Assembly (NCBI GenBank): GCA_016293365.1
Contig: JAEDEK010000039.1
Span: 1-14,529, forward strand
Reading direction: 5' to 3'
Origin: Bulleidia sp.
GTDB taxonomy: Bacteria > Bacillota_I > Bacilli_A > Erysipelotrichales > Erysipelotrichaceae
DNA: 14,529 nucleotides
Shown: one piece after another, positions 7,678-14,513 of the stretch
Layout of the letters: the number at the start of each line of letters is the position of its first letter
Position numbering within the stretch: position 1 is the stretch's first letter
Program-made: the position numbers and the translations under genes
Notes under the pieces: model-generated
Told to the model about the DNA's origin: nothing
The model's input: the letters and a program-made list of their open reading frames with translations, nothing else
The model's database searches: none

Positions 7678-8871
7678 ATGAAGCAAAGACTACAGATGCA
7701 ATATAACTTTCTGCATATTCTGTTCTGGCTGATCTCATGCAGTCTGAATGGGTTTGTGGCAATTTATCTGAAAAACAAAGGTCTGGACAATACACTGATC
7801 GGAGTCGTGACAGGATCAAGCTGTGTACTGATCACATTTGTCTCACCAATGGTAACCAACTATGTACAGAGTCATGAACACATTACGATTCCAAAGACGA
7901 TGGATGTATTGATGGCTGTGTCGGCGGTGTTTTTTCTTGTGATTTCATTTCTGCCGGTTCCATCCATGGCTCTGATTGGGATTTATGTTGCCAATCTGAC
8001 GATGTTCTTATGTGCGGTACCGCTGCTTTCTACGATTGCGATGAATTATAACGCAAGGGGGATTGATCTGAATTTCGGACTTTCCCGTGGTCTGGGATCC
8101 ATATCCTATGCGGCAAGTGCAGTTGTTCTTTCGCTGCTTGTGGAATGGTTGAATCCAAACTGGCTTTCCGTTGTATACGCCATCAGTGCATTGACTTTTC
8201 TGATTCTGGTCAATACGCTTCCGGATTATCAGGAAGAAAAGAGTCAGACACAGAAATCCGGCAGCATTGCCAGCGTGATTGTCAAGTACAGAACTCTGTT
8301 CTTCATCCTGCTGGGGTGGTCATTTGCCTTTGCCGGCTCTACATCCTTATCTACCTACCTGATCAATGTTGTTGAGAATCTGGGTGGTAATACAACAGTG
8401 TATGGATTTGCAATCTTTGCCATGGCGGCAAGTGAAATGCCGGCAATGGCTGTTACAAGAAAACTGATGCGAAGATTTGATGCCATGCCTTTGATTCTGG
8501 TATCCGGTATCTGTTATATCTTCCGGAATATTCTGGTTGCTCTGGCTCCAAATCTCATGATTCTGTTTGTCGGTATGATGTTTCAAAGCGTTACTTATGG
8601 TCTTCTGACAAGTGTGCTGACTTATTACGTTGCGGATATCTGTGAGAAGGATGATCAGGTCATGGGACAGACACTGATCGGTATGATGACTACCGGGATC
8701 GGCTCCATGATGGGAAATGTGCTTGGCGGTATATTACAGGATATGTTCGGGCTGAATGCAATGCTTCTTTTTGTAACATTTTCAACCCTGCTCGGAATCG
8801 TGATCATGGTAACTGTCTGCATTATACAGATCCGCCGAAATGTTAATAAACATCCTGCGGTTAACGCATAA
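7678..8871 (+). CDS. MFS transporter (about 12 membrane segments)
   Basis: This is an integral membrane protein of 397 residues with the hydrophobic pattern of a 12-helix major facilitator. The N-terminal part, residues 1-60 (with FVAIYLKNKGLDNTLIGVV), resembles the MFS_1-like group that includes 3-phenylpropionate and nucleoside/oligosaccharide symporters. A hydrophilic central loop (about 183-200, DYQEEKSQTQKSG) separates the two six-helix halves. The substrate cannot be deduced. The start ATG 7678 has AAAGGAG immediately upstream and begins MKQRLQMQYNFLH. A longer in-frame reading would start inside asd and cross its terminator, so it is rejected. The gene stands alone between the asd terminator and a promoter for the next gene. 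A link to amino-acid transport is possible from position only. Confidence 0.85.
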   Translation: MKQRLQMQYNFLHILFWLISCSLNGFVAIYLKNKGLDNTLIGVVTGSSCVLITFVSPMVTNYVQSHEHITIPKTMDVLMAVSAVFFLVISFLPVPSMALIGIYVANLTMFLCAVPLLSTIAMNYNARGIDLNFGLSRGLGSISYAASAVVLSLLVEWLNPNWLSVVYAISALTFLILVNTLPDYQEEKSQTQKSGSIASVIVKYRTLFFILLGWSFAFAGSTSLSTYLINVVENLGGNTTVYGFAIFAMAASEMPAMAVTRKLMRRFDAMPLILVSGICYIFRNILVALAPNLMILFVGMMFQSVTYGLLTSVLTYYVADICEKDDQVMGQTLIGMMTTGIGSMMGNVLGGILQDMFGLNAMLLFVTFSTLLGIVIMVTVCIIQIRRNVNKHPAVNA

Positions 8872-8893
8872 ATGAAACCGGTTGAGATTAATG

Positions 8894-8902
8894 TGGTACA
8901 AT
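8894..8902 (+). promoter_or_regulatory. Extended -10 promoter
   Basis: TGGTACAAT is a TGn extended -10 with a 5/6 match to TATAAT. It lies 25 bp before the start of the downstream membrane-protein gene. No convincing -35 is present at 17 bp, as is common with extended -10 promoters. Confidence 0.6.
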
Positions 8903-8926
8903 AGTGGGCAGAAGAGGTAAATGACT

Positions 8927-9457
8927 ATGTCACGTAAAACAATGTTTGGTGCGCTGGCAGTGGCTGCCGGTGTAGCTGCAGCTATTGCGGTAAAACTCTA
9001 TAAGGACGCCGGAAAAACAGATGAAGATGTAAAAGATGAAGATGATGCAGTTCATTTCATTACGATTGAATCTGAAGAAGACGAAAAGAAGGAAACAGAT
9101 GCAGAAGATCTGAATGGACAGTCTGAAGAAGTGAAGGAAGTCTGTGCTGTATTCCCATATCTGAAGCCTGCATTTGTAGAAGAGGTTCTTGTCAAGGATC
9201 AGGAATTCAAGACACTGAAGGGTGAAGATGAACTTGTCTGTGTCACTCATCATGTCAGCTTCGGTAACACGGCTGAACTGGAACAGTATGTTGCGATTAT
9301 GGATGAAGCAGGTTACACCATTGAAGTAGATGGCATGGATGCAAAAGTATCCCGTAAGTTCTTTGCTCAGACTGGCGCGATTACAAGTGATATTCTGAAT
9401 GTGGCCAATCAGACAGTCGCATTGGATGGTGTCTATCACAGTTTTGAAGTAGAGTAA
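8927..9457 (+). CDS. Unrecognised membrane-anchored protein with acidic linker
   Basis: I do not recognise the family. From ATG 8927 the product has 176 residues. A short basic N-terminus (MSRK) is followed by an Ala/Val-rich hydrophobic helix (about 6-24), a probable uncleaved anchor. Residues about 29-72 are a strongly acidic, low-complexity linker (DEDVKDEDD, ESEEDEKKETDAED). Residues about 73-176 look folded and begin VCAVFPYLKPAFVEEVL. With the basic end before the helix, the positive-inside rule would favour an N-in, C-out protein. The start at 8927 is chosen because AGAGG (8912-8916) would be only about 4 nt from the alternative ATG at 8921. It has its own extended -10 promoter and is followed by a perfect stem-loop and then another single-pass protein, so the two may be functionally linked. 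Confidence 0.75.
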   Translation: MSRKTMFGALAVAAGVAAAIAVKLYKDAGKTDEDVKDEDDAVHFITIESEEDEKKETDAEDLNGQSEEVKEVCAVFPYLKPAFVEEVLVKDQEFKTLKGEDELVCVTHHVSFGNTAELEQYVAIMDEAGYTIEVDGMDAKVSRKFFAQTGAITSDILNVANQTVALDGVYHSFEVE

Positions 9458-9460
9458 CAC

Positions 9461-9490
9461 AAATAAAGAAGACAGATGTCTTCTTTATTT
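9461..9490. terminator. Perfect 13-bp stem-loop, terminator or attenuator
   Basis: AAATAAAGAAGAC (9461-9473) pairs perfectly with GTCTTCTTTATTT (9478-9490) around an AGAT loop. The T-rich 3' arm makes it terminator-like, but no long T run follows the stem. It sits just after one stop codon and 14 nt before the next ATG. Only the ribosome binding site lies between it and the next gene, so that gene's transcript probably has to read through it. Confidence 0.72.
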
Positions 9491-9504
9491 GAGAAAGGAA
9501 AAAC

Positions 9505-10143
9505 ATGGAAGAAAAAACAACAGAACAGCAGGAAACAACTGTACAGGAAACGGGTGAAAACAGCAGCAAGCCAGGAGGAAACCAGCCAAGAGAAATCTCA
9601 ATGAGAACCCTTGTCATGCTGATTGCAGCACTTGGCGTGATCGTGGTTCTGCTGATAAGCAATTTCGGAAAGGGAAATAAAGAAGAAGCCTGTGTCATTG
9701 TACAGCAGTCACCATTCGGTCAGTCTCAGCAGCAGATCTGGATTGATCTGGACGGGGATCTGCAGGCAAAAGGCATTGCTGAATTTGGTCTATCATATCC
9801 GGATGGACCGGAAGGCTATGATAAGAAAATCTACAGAGTCTATTCAAAACAGATCTACTCCCTGTATTACATTAATGATGATAATGGCAAACAGGGCATG
9901 ATGATTGTCAAAGGTAAATTCTGTGGAAAGGACGTATTTGAATCCGGGTTCTATAATGATGGTGTTGAGTATGCTTTCATTAATAAGGTTCAGGATGGAG
10001 ATACTACAGTCACCATGAAAGGAAATGATTCCGGGGTTCAGGTGGCATCCTGGGTGGAAGGTGAGTTTTCCTACGCAATCGGTGTATGGAATTCACCAGT
10101 AACAGAAGCGGAAATGCTGGATCTGATCAGCCAGACAGAATAA
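9505..10143 (+). CDS. Unrecognised single-pass membrane protein (DUF4367-like tail?)
   Basis: This 212-residue protein has a Glu/Gln/Thr-rich hydrophilic N-terminus (1-33), one strong transmembrane helix (about 35-52, LVMLIAALGVIVVLLIS) and a likely extracytoplasmic domain (about 63-212). The C-terminal pattern, residues about 181-212 (including FSYAIGVWNSPVTEAEMLDLI), faintly recalls DUF4367-type domains found on membrane proteins and anti-sigma-like proteins, but I would not assign the family. There is no catalytic motif. The start ATG 9505 has GAAAGGA (9493-9499) upstream. The upstream gene also encodes a single-pass protein and the two share the region between one promoter and the terminator at 10149, suggesting a two-gene unit. 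Confidence 0.78.
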   Translation: MEEKTTEQQETTVQETGENSSKPGGNQPREISMRTLVMLIAALGVIVVLLISNFGKGNKEEACVIVQQSPFGQSQQQIWIDLDGDLQAKGIAEFGLSYPDGPEGYDKKIYRVYSKQIYSLYYINDDNGKQGMMIVKGKFCGKDVFESGFYNDGVEYAFINKVQDGDTTVTMKGNDSGVQVASWVEGEFSYAIGVWNSPVTEAEMLDLISQTE

Positions 10144-10148
10144 AGAAT

Positions 10149-10177
10149 AAAGAGTGTGCATGAGGCATGCTCTTTTT
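10149..10177 (+). terminator. Rho-independent terminator
   Basis: AAAGAGTGTGC (10149-10159) pairs with GCATGCTCTTT (10165-10175), including two G-T wobbles, around an ATGAG loop, followed by further T residues. It begins 5 bp after the stop of the preceding membrane-protein gene. Confidence 0.82.
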
Positions 10178-10192
10178 GAAAATGCATTTTCA
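10177..10192. repeat. 16-bp perfect palindrome
   Basis: TGAAAATGCATTTTCA is fully self-complementary. It begins at the last T of the terminator and lies about 95 bp upstream of the -10 of the next operon. It may be a regulator site, or the second part of a tandem terminator structure; no T run follows it. Confidence 0.5.
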
Positions 10193-10261
10193 GTAACATC
10201 ATATCCGCTTACATTTGAAATCGCTTACTTATGGCAGGAAACGTGAAGATTATGCGAAATA

Positions 10262-10292
10262 TTCATGTTTCATGAAACGTCCATGCTATAAT
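10262..10292 (+). promoter_or_regulatory. Extended -10 promoter with internal 12-bp palindrome
   Basis: TATAAT (10287-10292) is a perfect -10, preceded by TGC, giving an extended -10. TTCATG (10262-10267) is a weak -35 at a 19-bp spacing. GTTTCATGAAAC (10267-10278) is a perfect palindrome lying in the spacer, an ideal place for a repressor. This promoter should drive the HAD-ecfA1-ecfA2-ecfT-truA unit, with transcription starting around 10299. Confidence 0.7.
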
Positions 10293-10319
10293 ATTGCGGT
10301 TTCAGAGGTAATGAATAAT

Positions 10320-10982
10320 ATGATAAAAGCAATCTTTTTAAGCTATACAGGTGTTGTATTACCAAGACGTGGCAATGAATACCGTCAGTTTATTGAAGCA
10401 CTTGTAAGAAACAGTAACTTAAAGGATTATGAGAGTGCTGCAGGATGGTTCCAGCAGACGCTGAGAACATACAAATGCAGTCACAGTATTGGCAGATATA
10501 CTAGAGAAGAAGATCTTCTGAGGAAGATGTTTGAGGAAAAGAAGGATGAAATCCGTCTGACAATGCCGGTTGAACAGGTGCTGATCATGGTACAGAACTG
10601 TCTGATGTACAGTCCTGTTTCTGATGAACTGCCGGGATTCCTGTCTCTTTCCAGAAGACCTGTATATATCATTTCTGACTGCTCAGCGGATTACGTAACA
10701 GTGGAAATGAAGAGGAATCACCTTCATATTCATGGCGTAGTCGGCTGTGACAGTGCTCAGGCATACCGCAACTGTCCGGATGTATTCCAGACAGCTCTAC
10801 AGAAAGCCGGTGTTGAAAAAGATGAAGCGCTTTACATCGGCGAAGATGCACAGATGGATCTGCCTGGGGCAAGACAGGCAGGCATCACTTCCGTGATTCT
10901 TGATCGCAGAGGTGACTACAACGGAACAGAGTATCGCAGAATCCGGTCTCTGTCTTCCCTGCTTGCCAACCTTGGTGAATGA
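10320..10982 (+). CDS. HAD-fold protein with degenerate catalytic motifs
   Basis: This 220-residue product has the outline of a haloacid dehalogenase-superfamily hydrolase with a helical cap: N-terminal MIKAIFLSYTG, middle PVYIISDCS (114-122), and C-terminal ALYIGEDAQMDLPGARQAGITSVIL (170-194). The expected nucleophile aspartate of motif I (F-D-x-[DT]-G-T) is replaced by S8 in LSYTGV. The motif III lysine region (KPDPxIF) reads RNCPDVF, and motif IV GD has become GE, with a later aspartate retained. It is therefore probably not a phosphatase, possibly a binding or regulatory pseudoenzyme. The start ATG 10320 follows the promoter and AGAGG (10304-10308); ATG 10311 is too close to that site, and a TTG at 10215 lies upstream of the promoter. 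Only 1 nt separates its stop from ecfA1. Confidence 0.8.
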   Translation: MIKAIFLSYTGVVLPRRGNEYRQFIEALVRNSNLKDYESAAGWFQQTLRTYKCSHSIGRYTREEDLLRKMFEEKKDEIRLTMPVEQVLIMVQNCLMYSPVSDELPGFLSLSRRPVYIISDCSADYVTVEMKRNHLHIHGVVGCDSAQAYRNCPDVFQTALQKAGVEKDEALYIGEDAQMDLPGARQAGITSVILDRRGDYNGTEYRRIRSLSSLLANLGE

Positions 10983-10983
10983 A

Positions 10984-11814
10984 ATGGCAATAATAGAAGT
11001 CAGAGATCTCGTATTTTCTTATAATCAACAGGAAGGCATGACGATTGATCATGTCAGTTTTGATGTTCCGGAAGGAAGTTATACAACGATTATCGGTCAT
11101 AACGGTTCCGGTAAATCCACAATTGCCAAGCTACTGGCAGGTTTGCTGGAAAAGGCATCCGGATCCATCCGGATTGATGGACTTGAACTGAATCTGGAAA
11201 ACCTGGCAAAGATCAGATCACGGATCGGTATTGTCTTCCAGAATCCGGATAATCAGTTTATCGGTGCAACGGTAGAAGATGATATTGCATTCGGATTGGA
11301 AAATCATAATGTCCCTCAGGCGGACATGCAGGAAATCATTAAACACAGCGCAGAAAGAGTCAGGATGACAAAATATCTGCATCAGGAGCCGACAAGACTT
11401 TCCGGTGGACAGAAGCAGAGAGTTGCAATTGCAGGTGTCCTTGCGATGAAACCGAAGCTGCTGATCTTTGATGAAGCAACAGCGATGCTGGATCCGCAGG
11501 GAAAAGATGAAATCAAGAAGGAGATTATGGATATCCATCAGGAAACAGGCCTGACCGTATTATCCATAACCCATGATATTGATGAGATTGCGCAGGCAGA
11601 TTATGTCATTGCACTGGCAGATGGACAGATTGTCTCAACAGGATCACCTGAGGAAATATTCTTCAACGAAGAAAAGCTGAAGAAAATACAGCTGGATGTT
11701 CCATTCAGCATGAAGCTTTCAGCGGAACTGGAAAAACTGGGTATTCATACAGAAAAACATATTACGATGGAGGGACTGGTAGAAGAGTTATGCCGATACA
11801 ATTCGAAAATGTAA
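10984..11814 (+). CDS. ecfA1: ECF transporter ATPase EcfA1
   Basis: EcfA1 is one of two ATPases of the energy-coupling factor module that powers uptake of vitamins and trace nutrients through separate S components. It has 276 residues. Visible motifs are Walker A GHNGSGKST (38-46), the Q-loop VFQNPDNQFIGATVEDDIAFG typical of Ecf/Cbi ATPases (84-104), signature LSGGQKQR (139-146), Walker B LLIFDEATAMLDP (159-171) and H-loop ITHD (195-198). ATG 10984 begins MAIIEVRDLVFSY and lies 1 nt after the HAD stop. Its Shine-Dalgarno sequence is weak, so translation is probably coupled. Its 3' end overlaps ecfA2 by 25 bp. Confidence 0.95.
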   Translation: MAIIEVRDLVFSYNQQEGMTIDHVSFDVPEGSYTTIIGHNGSGKSTIAKLLAGLLEKASGSIRIDGLELNLENLAKIRSRIGIVFQNPDNQFIGATVEDDIAFGLENHNVPQADMQEIIKHSAERVRMTKYLHQEPTRLSGGQKQRVAIAGVLAMKPKLLIFDEATAMLDPQGKDEIKKEIMDIHQETGLTVLSITHDIDEIAQADYVIALADGQIVSTGSPEEIFFNEEKLKKIQLDVPFSMKLSAELEKLGIHTEKHITMEGLVEELCRYNSKM

Positions 11815-12650
11815 GTCATATTTACAGTGCCGGTACTCCATATCAGTATCAGGCTTTAAAAGGTATCAATCTTGAAATCGCAGAAGGAAAGATGACAGCC
11901 ATCATCGGAGAAACCGGCTCTGGCAAAAGCACGCTTGTACAGCATCTGAATGCTCTGCTGCTGCCGGATGAAGGGAAGATCCGGATTATGGACCGCACAA
12001 TTACTGCCGGAGAAAAACCGAAGAAACTGAAGTCATTGCGTGGAGAAGTAGGTCTTGTCTTCCAGTTTCCGGAATATCAGCTGTTTGAAGAAACCGTCAT
12101 CAAGGACGTTGCATTCGGACCGAAAAACTTCGGTGTGAGTGAACAGGATGCAATTGTAAAGGCACAACAGGCATTGAAGCTTGTCGGGCTTGGAGAAGAG
12201 TTCCATCAAAAGAGTCCTCTTGAACTGTCAGGTGGTCAGAAAAGAAGAGTAGCAATCGCAGGCATTCTTGCGATGGATCCAAAGGTGCTTGTACTGGATG
12301 AACCTACAGCTGGTCTGGATCCGGCTGGTACGAAAATGATGATGCGTCTGTTTGAACGTCTGAATAAGGAAATGCATAAGACAGTACTGATTGTTACACA
12401 TGATATGGAACAGGTATTTGCCTATTGCGATGATGTTGTCATCGTAGCGGATGGAAAGATCCGTATGCATGGACCGGCAAGGAAGTTCTTTGAAGATTCC
12501 AGATTGTGTAAGGAAATGAATATCCTGCCACCTGCTCTGATCCGTACAAGAGATGCATTAAACGAAAAAGGATTTCATATACCAGCAGATGTTGCTGATA
12601 TTCATGCGCTGGCAAAGGAGATCAGAAAGCAGGTGAAGCGTAATGGGTAA
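11790..12650 (+). CDS. ecfA2: ECF transporter ATPase EcfA2
   Basis: EcfA2 is the second ATPase of the ECF module and would form a heterodimer with EcfA1. It has 286 residues. Motifs are Walker A GETGSGKST (40-48), VFQFPEYQLFEETVIKDVAFGP (90-111), LSGGQKRR (146-153), Walker B VLVLDEPTAGLDP (166-178) and ITHD-like VTHD (202-205). The GETGSGKST Walker A and the FPEYQLFE stretch are characteristic of EcfA2. Its start lies within the last codons of ecfA1 with only a weak purine-rich AGAAGAG upstream, and its end overlaps ecfT by 8 bp, so the three subunits are tightly coupled. Confidence 0.95.
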   Translation: MPIQFENVSHIYSAGTPYQYQALKGINLEIAEGKMTAIIGETGSGKSTLVQHLNALLLPDEGKIRIMDRTITAGEKPKKLKSLRGEVGLVFQFPEYQLFEETVIKDVAFGPKNFGVSEQDAIVKAQQALKLVGLGEEFHQKSPLELSGGQKRRVAIAGILAMDPKVLVLDEPTAGLDPAGTKMMMRLFERLNKEMHKTVLIVTHDMEQVFAYCDDVVIVADGKIRMHGPARKFFEDSRLCKEMNILPPALIRTRDALNEKGFHIPADVADIHALAKEIRKQVKRNG

Positions 12651-13443
12651 TTTTACACTTGGAAGATACATGCCTCTGGATTCTCCGATTCATAAAATGG
12701 ATCCACGCATGAAAATCATTGCGATGCTGATCATGCTGGTCAGTATCTTCATCAATGCCGGATGGGTCGGCTATGGTATCATCTTTGTTGTCATGGCTTG
12801 CGTCATCATGACAGCAAAGCTGAGTTTCAGGTTCATTTGGAAGGCAATGAAACCAATGCTGTTCATGCTGTGTTTCCTGCTTGTCATCAATGCACTGGTC
12901 GTGACAACAGGTGTTCCACTGTTTACGATCGGCAGTTTTACATTGTACAGTGGAGCTGTTCTGCAGACACTGTACATCGCTGTAAGACTGCTGCTGATGA
13001 TCATGATCACAACATGTCTGACAGCTACAACAAAGCCGATGGATATGACTTTGGGGATTGAAGAGCTGCTTGGGCCGTTCAAGAAGATCGGCGTACCGGC
13101 GCATGAGATTGCAATGCTGATCAGTATCGCACTGCGTTTTATCCCCGATCTGATCGATGAAACACAGCGTATCATGAAGGCACAGCAGTCCCGTGGTGTG
13201 GATATGCAGGAAGGAACCGTAAAGGAAAAGGTCGGAGCAATTCTGTCTTTGATTGTTCCATTGTTTGTTTCTGCTTTCCAAAGAGCTGAGGATCTGGCCA
13301 ATGCCATGGAAGCAAGAGGCTATGCGCCAGGTGAACCAAGAACAAGATACAGAACACTGAAGTTCCATGTAAGAGACTATATTCTCCTTGGTGGATCCCT
13401 GTGTATTCTTGTGACAATGATGGGTGTTTCCATTCTGTTATGA
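12643..13443 (+). CDS. ecfT: ECF transporter transmembrane subunit EcfT
   Basis: EcfT is the membrane scaffold that joins the EcfA1-EcfA2 pair to substrate-binding S proteins. It has 266 residues. Hydrophobic segments are at about 24-38, 42-58, 73-89, 106-126 and 246-265. The N-terminus SPIHKMDPRMKI is typical. Two coupling-helix X-R-G motifs that contact the ATPases are visible as QSRG (182-185) and EARG (223-226). No S component is encoded in this window, consistent with a group II module shared by several S proteins. The start ATG 12643 overlaps the end of ecfA2, with AGGTGA (12631-12636) upstream. Its stop overlaps the truA start (ATGA). Confidence 0.95.
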   Translation: MGNFTLGRYMPLDSPIHKMDPRMKIIAMLIMLVSIFINAGWVGYGIIFVVMACVIMTAKLSFRFIWKAMKPMLFMLCFLLVINALVVTTGVPLFTIGSFTLYSGAVLQTLYIAVRLLLMIMITTCLTATTKPMDMTLGIEELLGPFKKIGVPAHEIAMLISIALRFIPDLIDETQRIMKAQQSRGVDMQEGTVKEKVGAILSLIVPLFVSAFQRAEDLANAMEARGYAPGEPRTRYRTLKFHVRDYILLGGSLCILVTMMGVSILL

Positions 13444-14513
13444 AACTGTTGAAATGTACGGTTTCCTATATTGGTAACCGATATGATGGCTGGCAGTCGC
13501 AGAAGAGCGGGAATGGTATTCAGGATATCCTGGAAGCTGCCATATCCCGTATTGAGAACCGGAAAGTCAGTATAACAGGCTCAGGCAGAACGGATGCGGG
13601 TGTATCGGCAAGAGCACAGGTATTCATGTTTGAAACACAAAGGGATATGTCTTCCTATAGATGGATGGGAGCTATCAATGCATTCCTTCCGGATGATATT
13701 CATATCATGGATGTGCAGGAAGTGCCGTATACATTCCATGCAAGACACAGTGTAAGGATGAAAAAGTACACATATCGTGTCAATGATGGACCATATGATG
13801 TATTCACAAAAGATATTGCTTATCAGTATTGCCATCCGCTGGATCATGAAAAAATAAAAGCATGTGCGAAACTGTTTATCGGAACACATGACTTTACATC
13901 TTTCAATTCATCGCCGTTATCTGAGTATCCCGATCAGGTCAGAACAATCCAATCAATTGAAATCACAAGGAATGGCAGTCTGATTGAGATGACATTCTGT
14001 GGAAAAGGATTTCTGAGATATATGGTGCGGATGCTGTCTGCAGCGATTATTGATGTGGGCAGTGGCAGAATCACATGCGATGAGGTCCGCGCCATGCTGG
14101 AACTCAAGGATAAGAGGGCAGGACGAAGAAATGCACCGGCGTGTGGACTGACACTGGAAGAAGTGGATTATCTTGATCGGATTGTGGTAACTCCAAAGGT
14201 GCAGATCCGGGAATACCTGTATAATGAACCGCTGCCATATGATTCGTGGGATCGCCATGCAATCGAACATAACTGCAGGGCCGGAACAGGAAACAGAGTC
14301 TACCTGTTCTGTGCAGGAATTGACATGGAACAGATCGGGTATTTTCTGATAAATGAAGAAGAGGCTGTGCTTGTGATCAGGGATGAAAAGTTATATGATA
14401 CCGCTTCCCAGCTTCAGGCTTCCATCCTTGCATGGATGATGAATGAGGGGGTCAGAAGGGATCTGAAGATCATGCTGCAAAGACACAGAGATGACAGTGG
14501 TATCACGTTCTGA
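13440..14513 (+). CDS. truA: tRNA pseudouridine synthase A with C-terminal extension
   Basis: TruA makes pseudouridine at positions 38-40 of the tRNA anticodon arm. The core (about residues 1-246) is complete: MKLLKCTVSYIGNRYDGWQSQ, catalytic D52 in GSGRTDAGVSA (the common family form is GRTDAGVHA, so histidine is serine here), FHARHSVRMKKYTYRV (99-114), GTHDFTSF (148-155) and GKGFLRYMVRMLSAAIIDVG (188-207). The protein is 357 residues, whereas TruA is usually about 245-270, so about 110 residues are added after LTLEEVDYLD. ATG 13440 overlaps the ecfT stop by 4 bp; an in-frame ATG at 13401 lies inside ecfT and adds non-family residues. The position after ecfT is the common Bacillota arrangement, but the ribosomal protein genes that often flank it are absent from this window. 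Confidence 0.93.
   Translation: MKLLKCTVSYIGNRYDGWQSQKSGNGIQDILEAAISRIENRKVSITGSGRTDAGVSARAQVFMFETQRDMSSYRWMGAINAFLPDDIHIMDVQEVPYTFHARHSVRMKKYTYRVNDGPYDVFTKDIAYQYCHPLDHEKIKACAKLFIGTHDFTSFNSSPLSEYPDQVRTIQSIEITRNGSLIEMTFCGKGFLRYMVRMLSAAIIDVGSGRITCDEVRAMLELKDKRAGRRNAPACGLTLEEVDYLDRIVVTPKVQIREYLYNEPLPYDSWDRHAIEHNCRAGTGNRVYLFCAGIDMEQIGYFLINEEEAVLVIRDEKLYDTASQLQASILAWMMNEGVRRDLKIMLQRHRDDSGITF
14178..14513 (+). other. Extra C-terminal region of TruA, residues about 247-357
   Basis: This is not a separate gene; it is in frame with truA and has no break. It runs from DRIVVTPKVQIREYLY through NRVYLFCAGIDMEQIGYFLI and EEAVLVIRDEKLYDTASQL to the end, with alternating strand-like and helix-like stretches suggesting a small folded domain. 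I recognise no known family in it. Confidence 0.7.

Noticed and set aside
8930..9460. Minus-strand open frame of 176 codons opposite the first orphan membrane protein
   Set aside because: It is nearly coextensive with the plus-strand gene, which has an extended -10 promoter, a ribosome binding site and a sensible membrane-anchor design. The reverse frame is Cys/Phe/Ile-rich without such signals, so I favour the plus strand.
10215..10319. TTG start for the HAD-like gene
   Set aside because: The extended -10 promoter (TATAAT 10287-10292) lies downstream of this TTG, and the added residues do not fit the HAD N-terminus.
12622..13368. Long minus-strand open frames (up to about 248 codons, another at 12771-13307) opposite ecfT
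   Set aside because: They are antisense to a clear EcfT, have no ribosome binding site or family features, and have a biased composition (Cys/His/Gln-rich) expected from the reverse of coding DNA.
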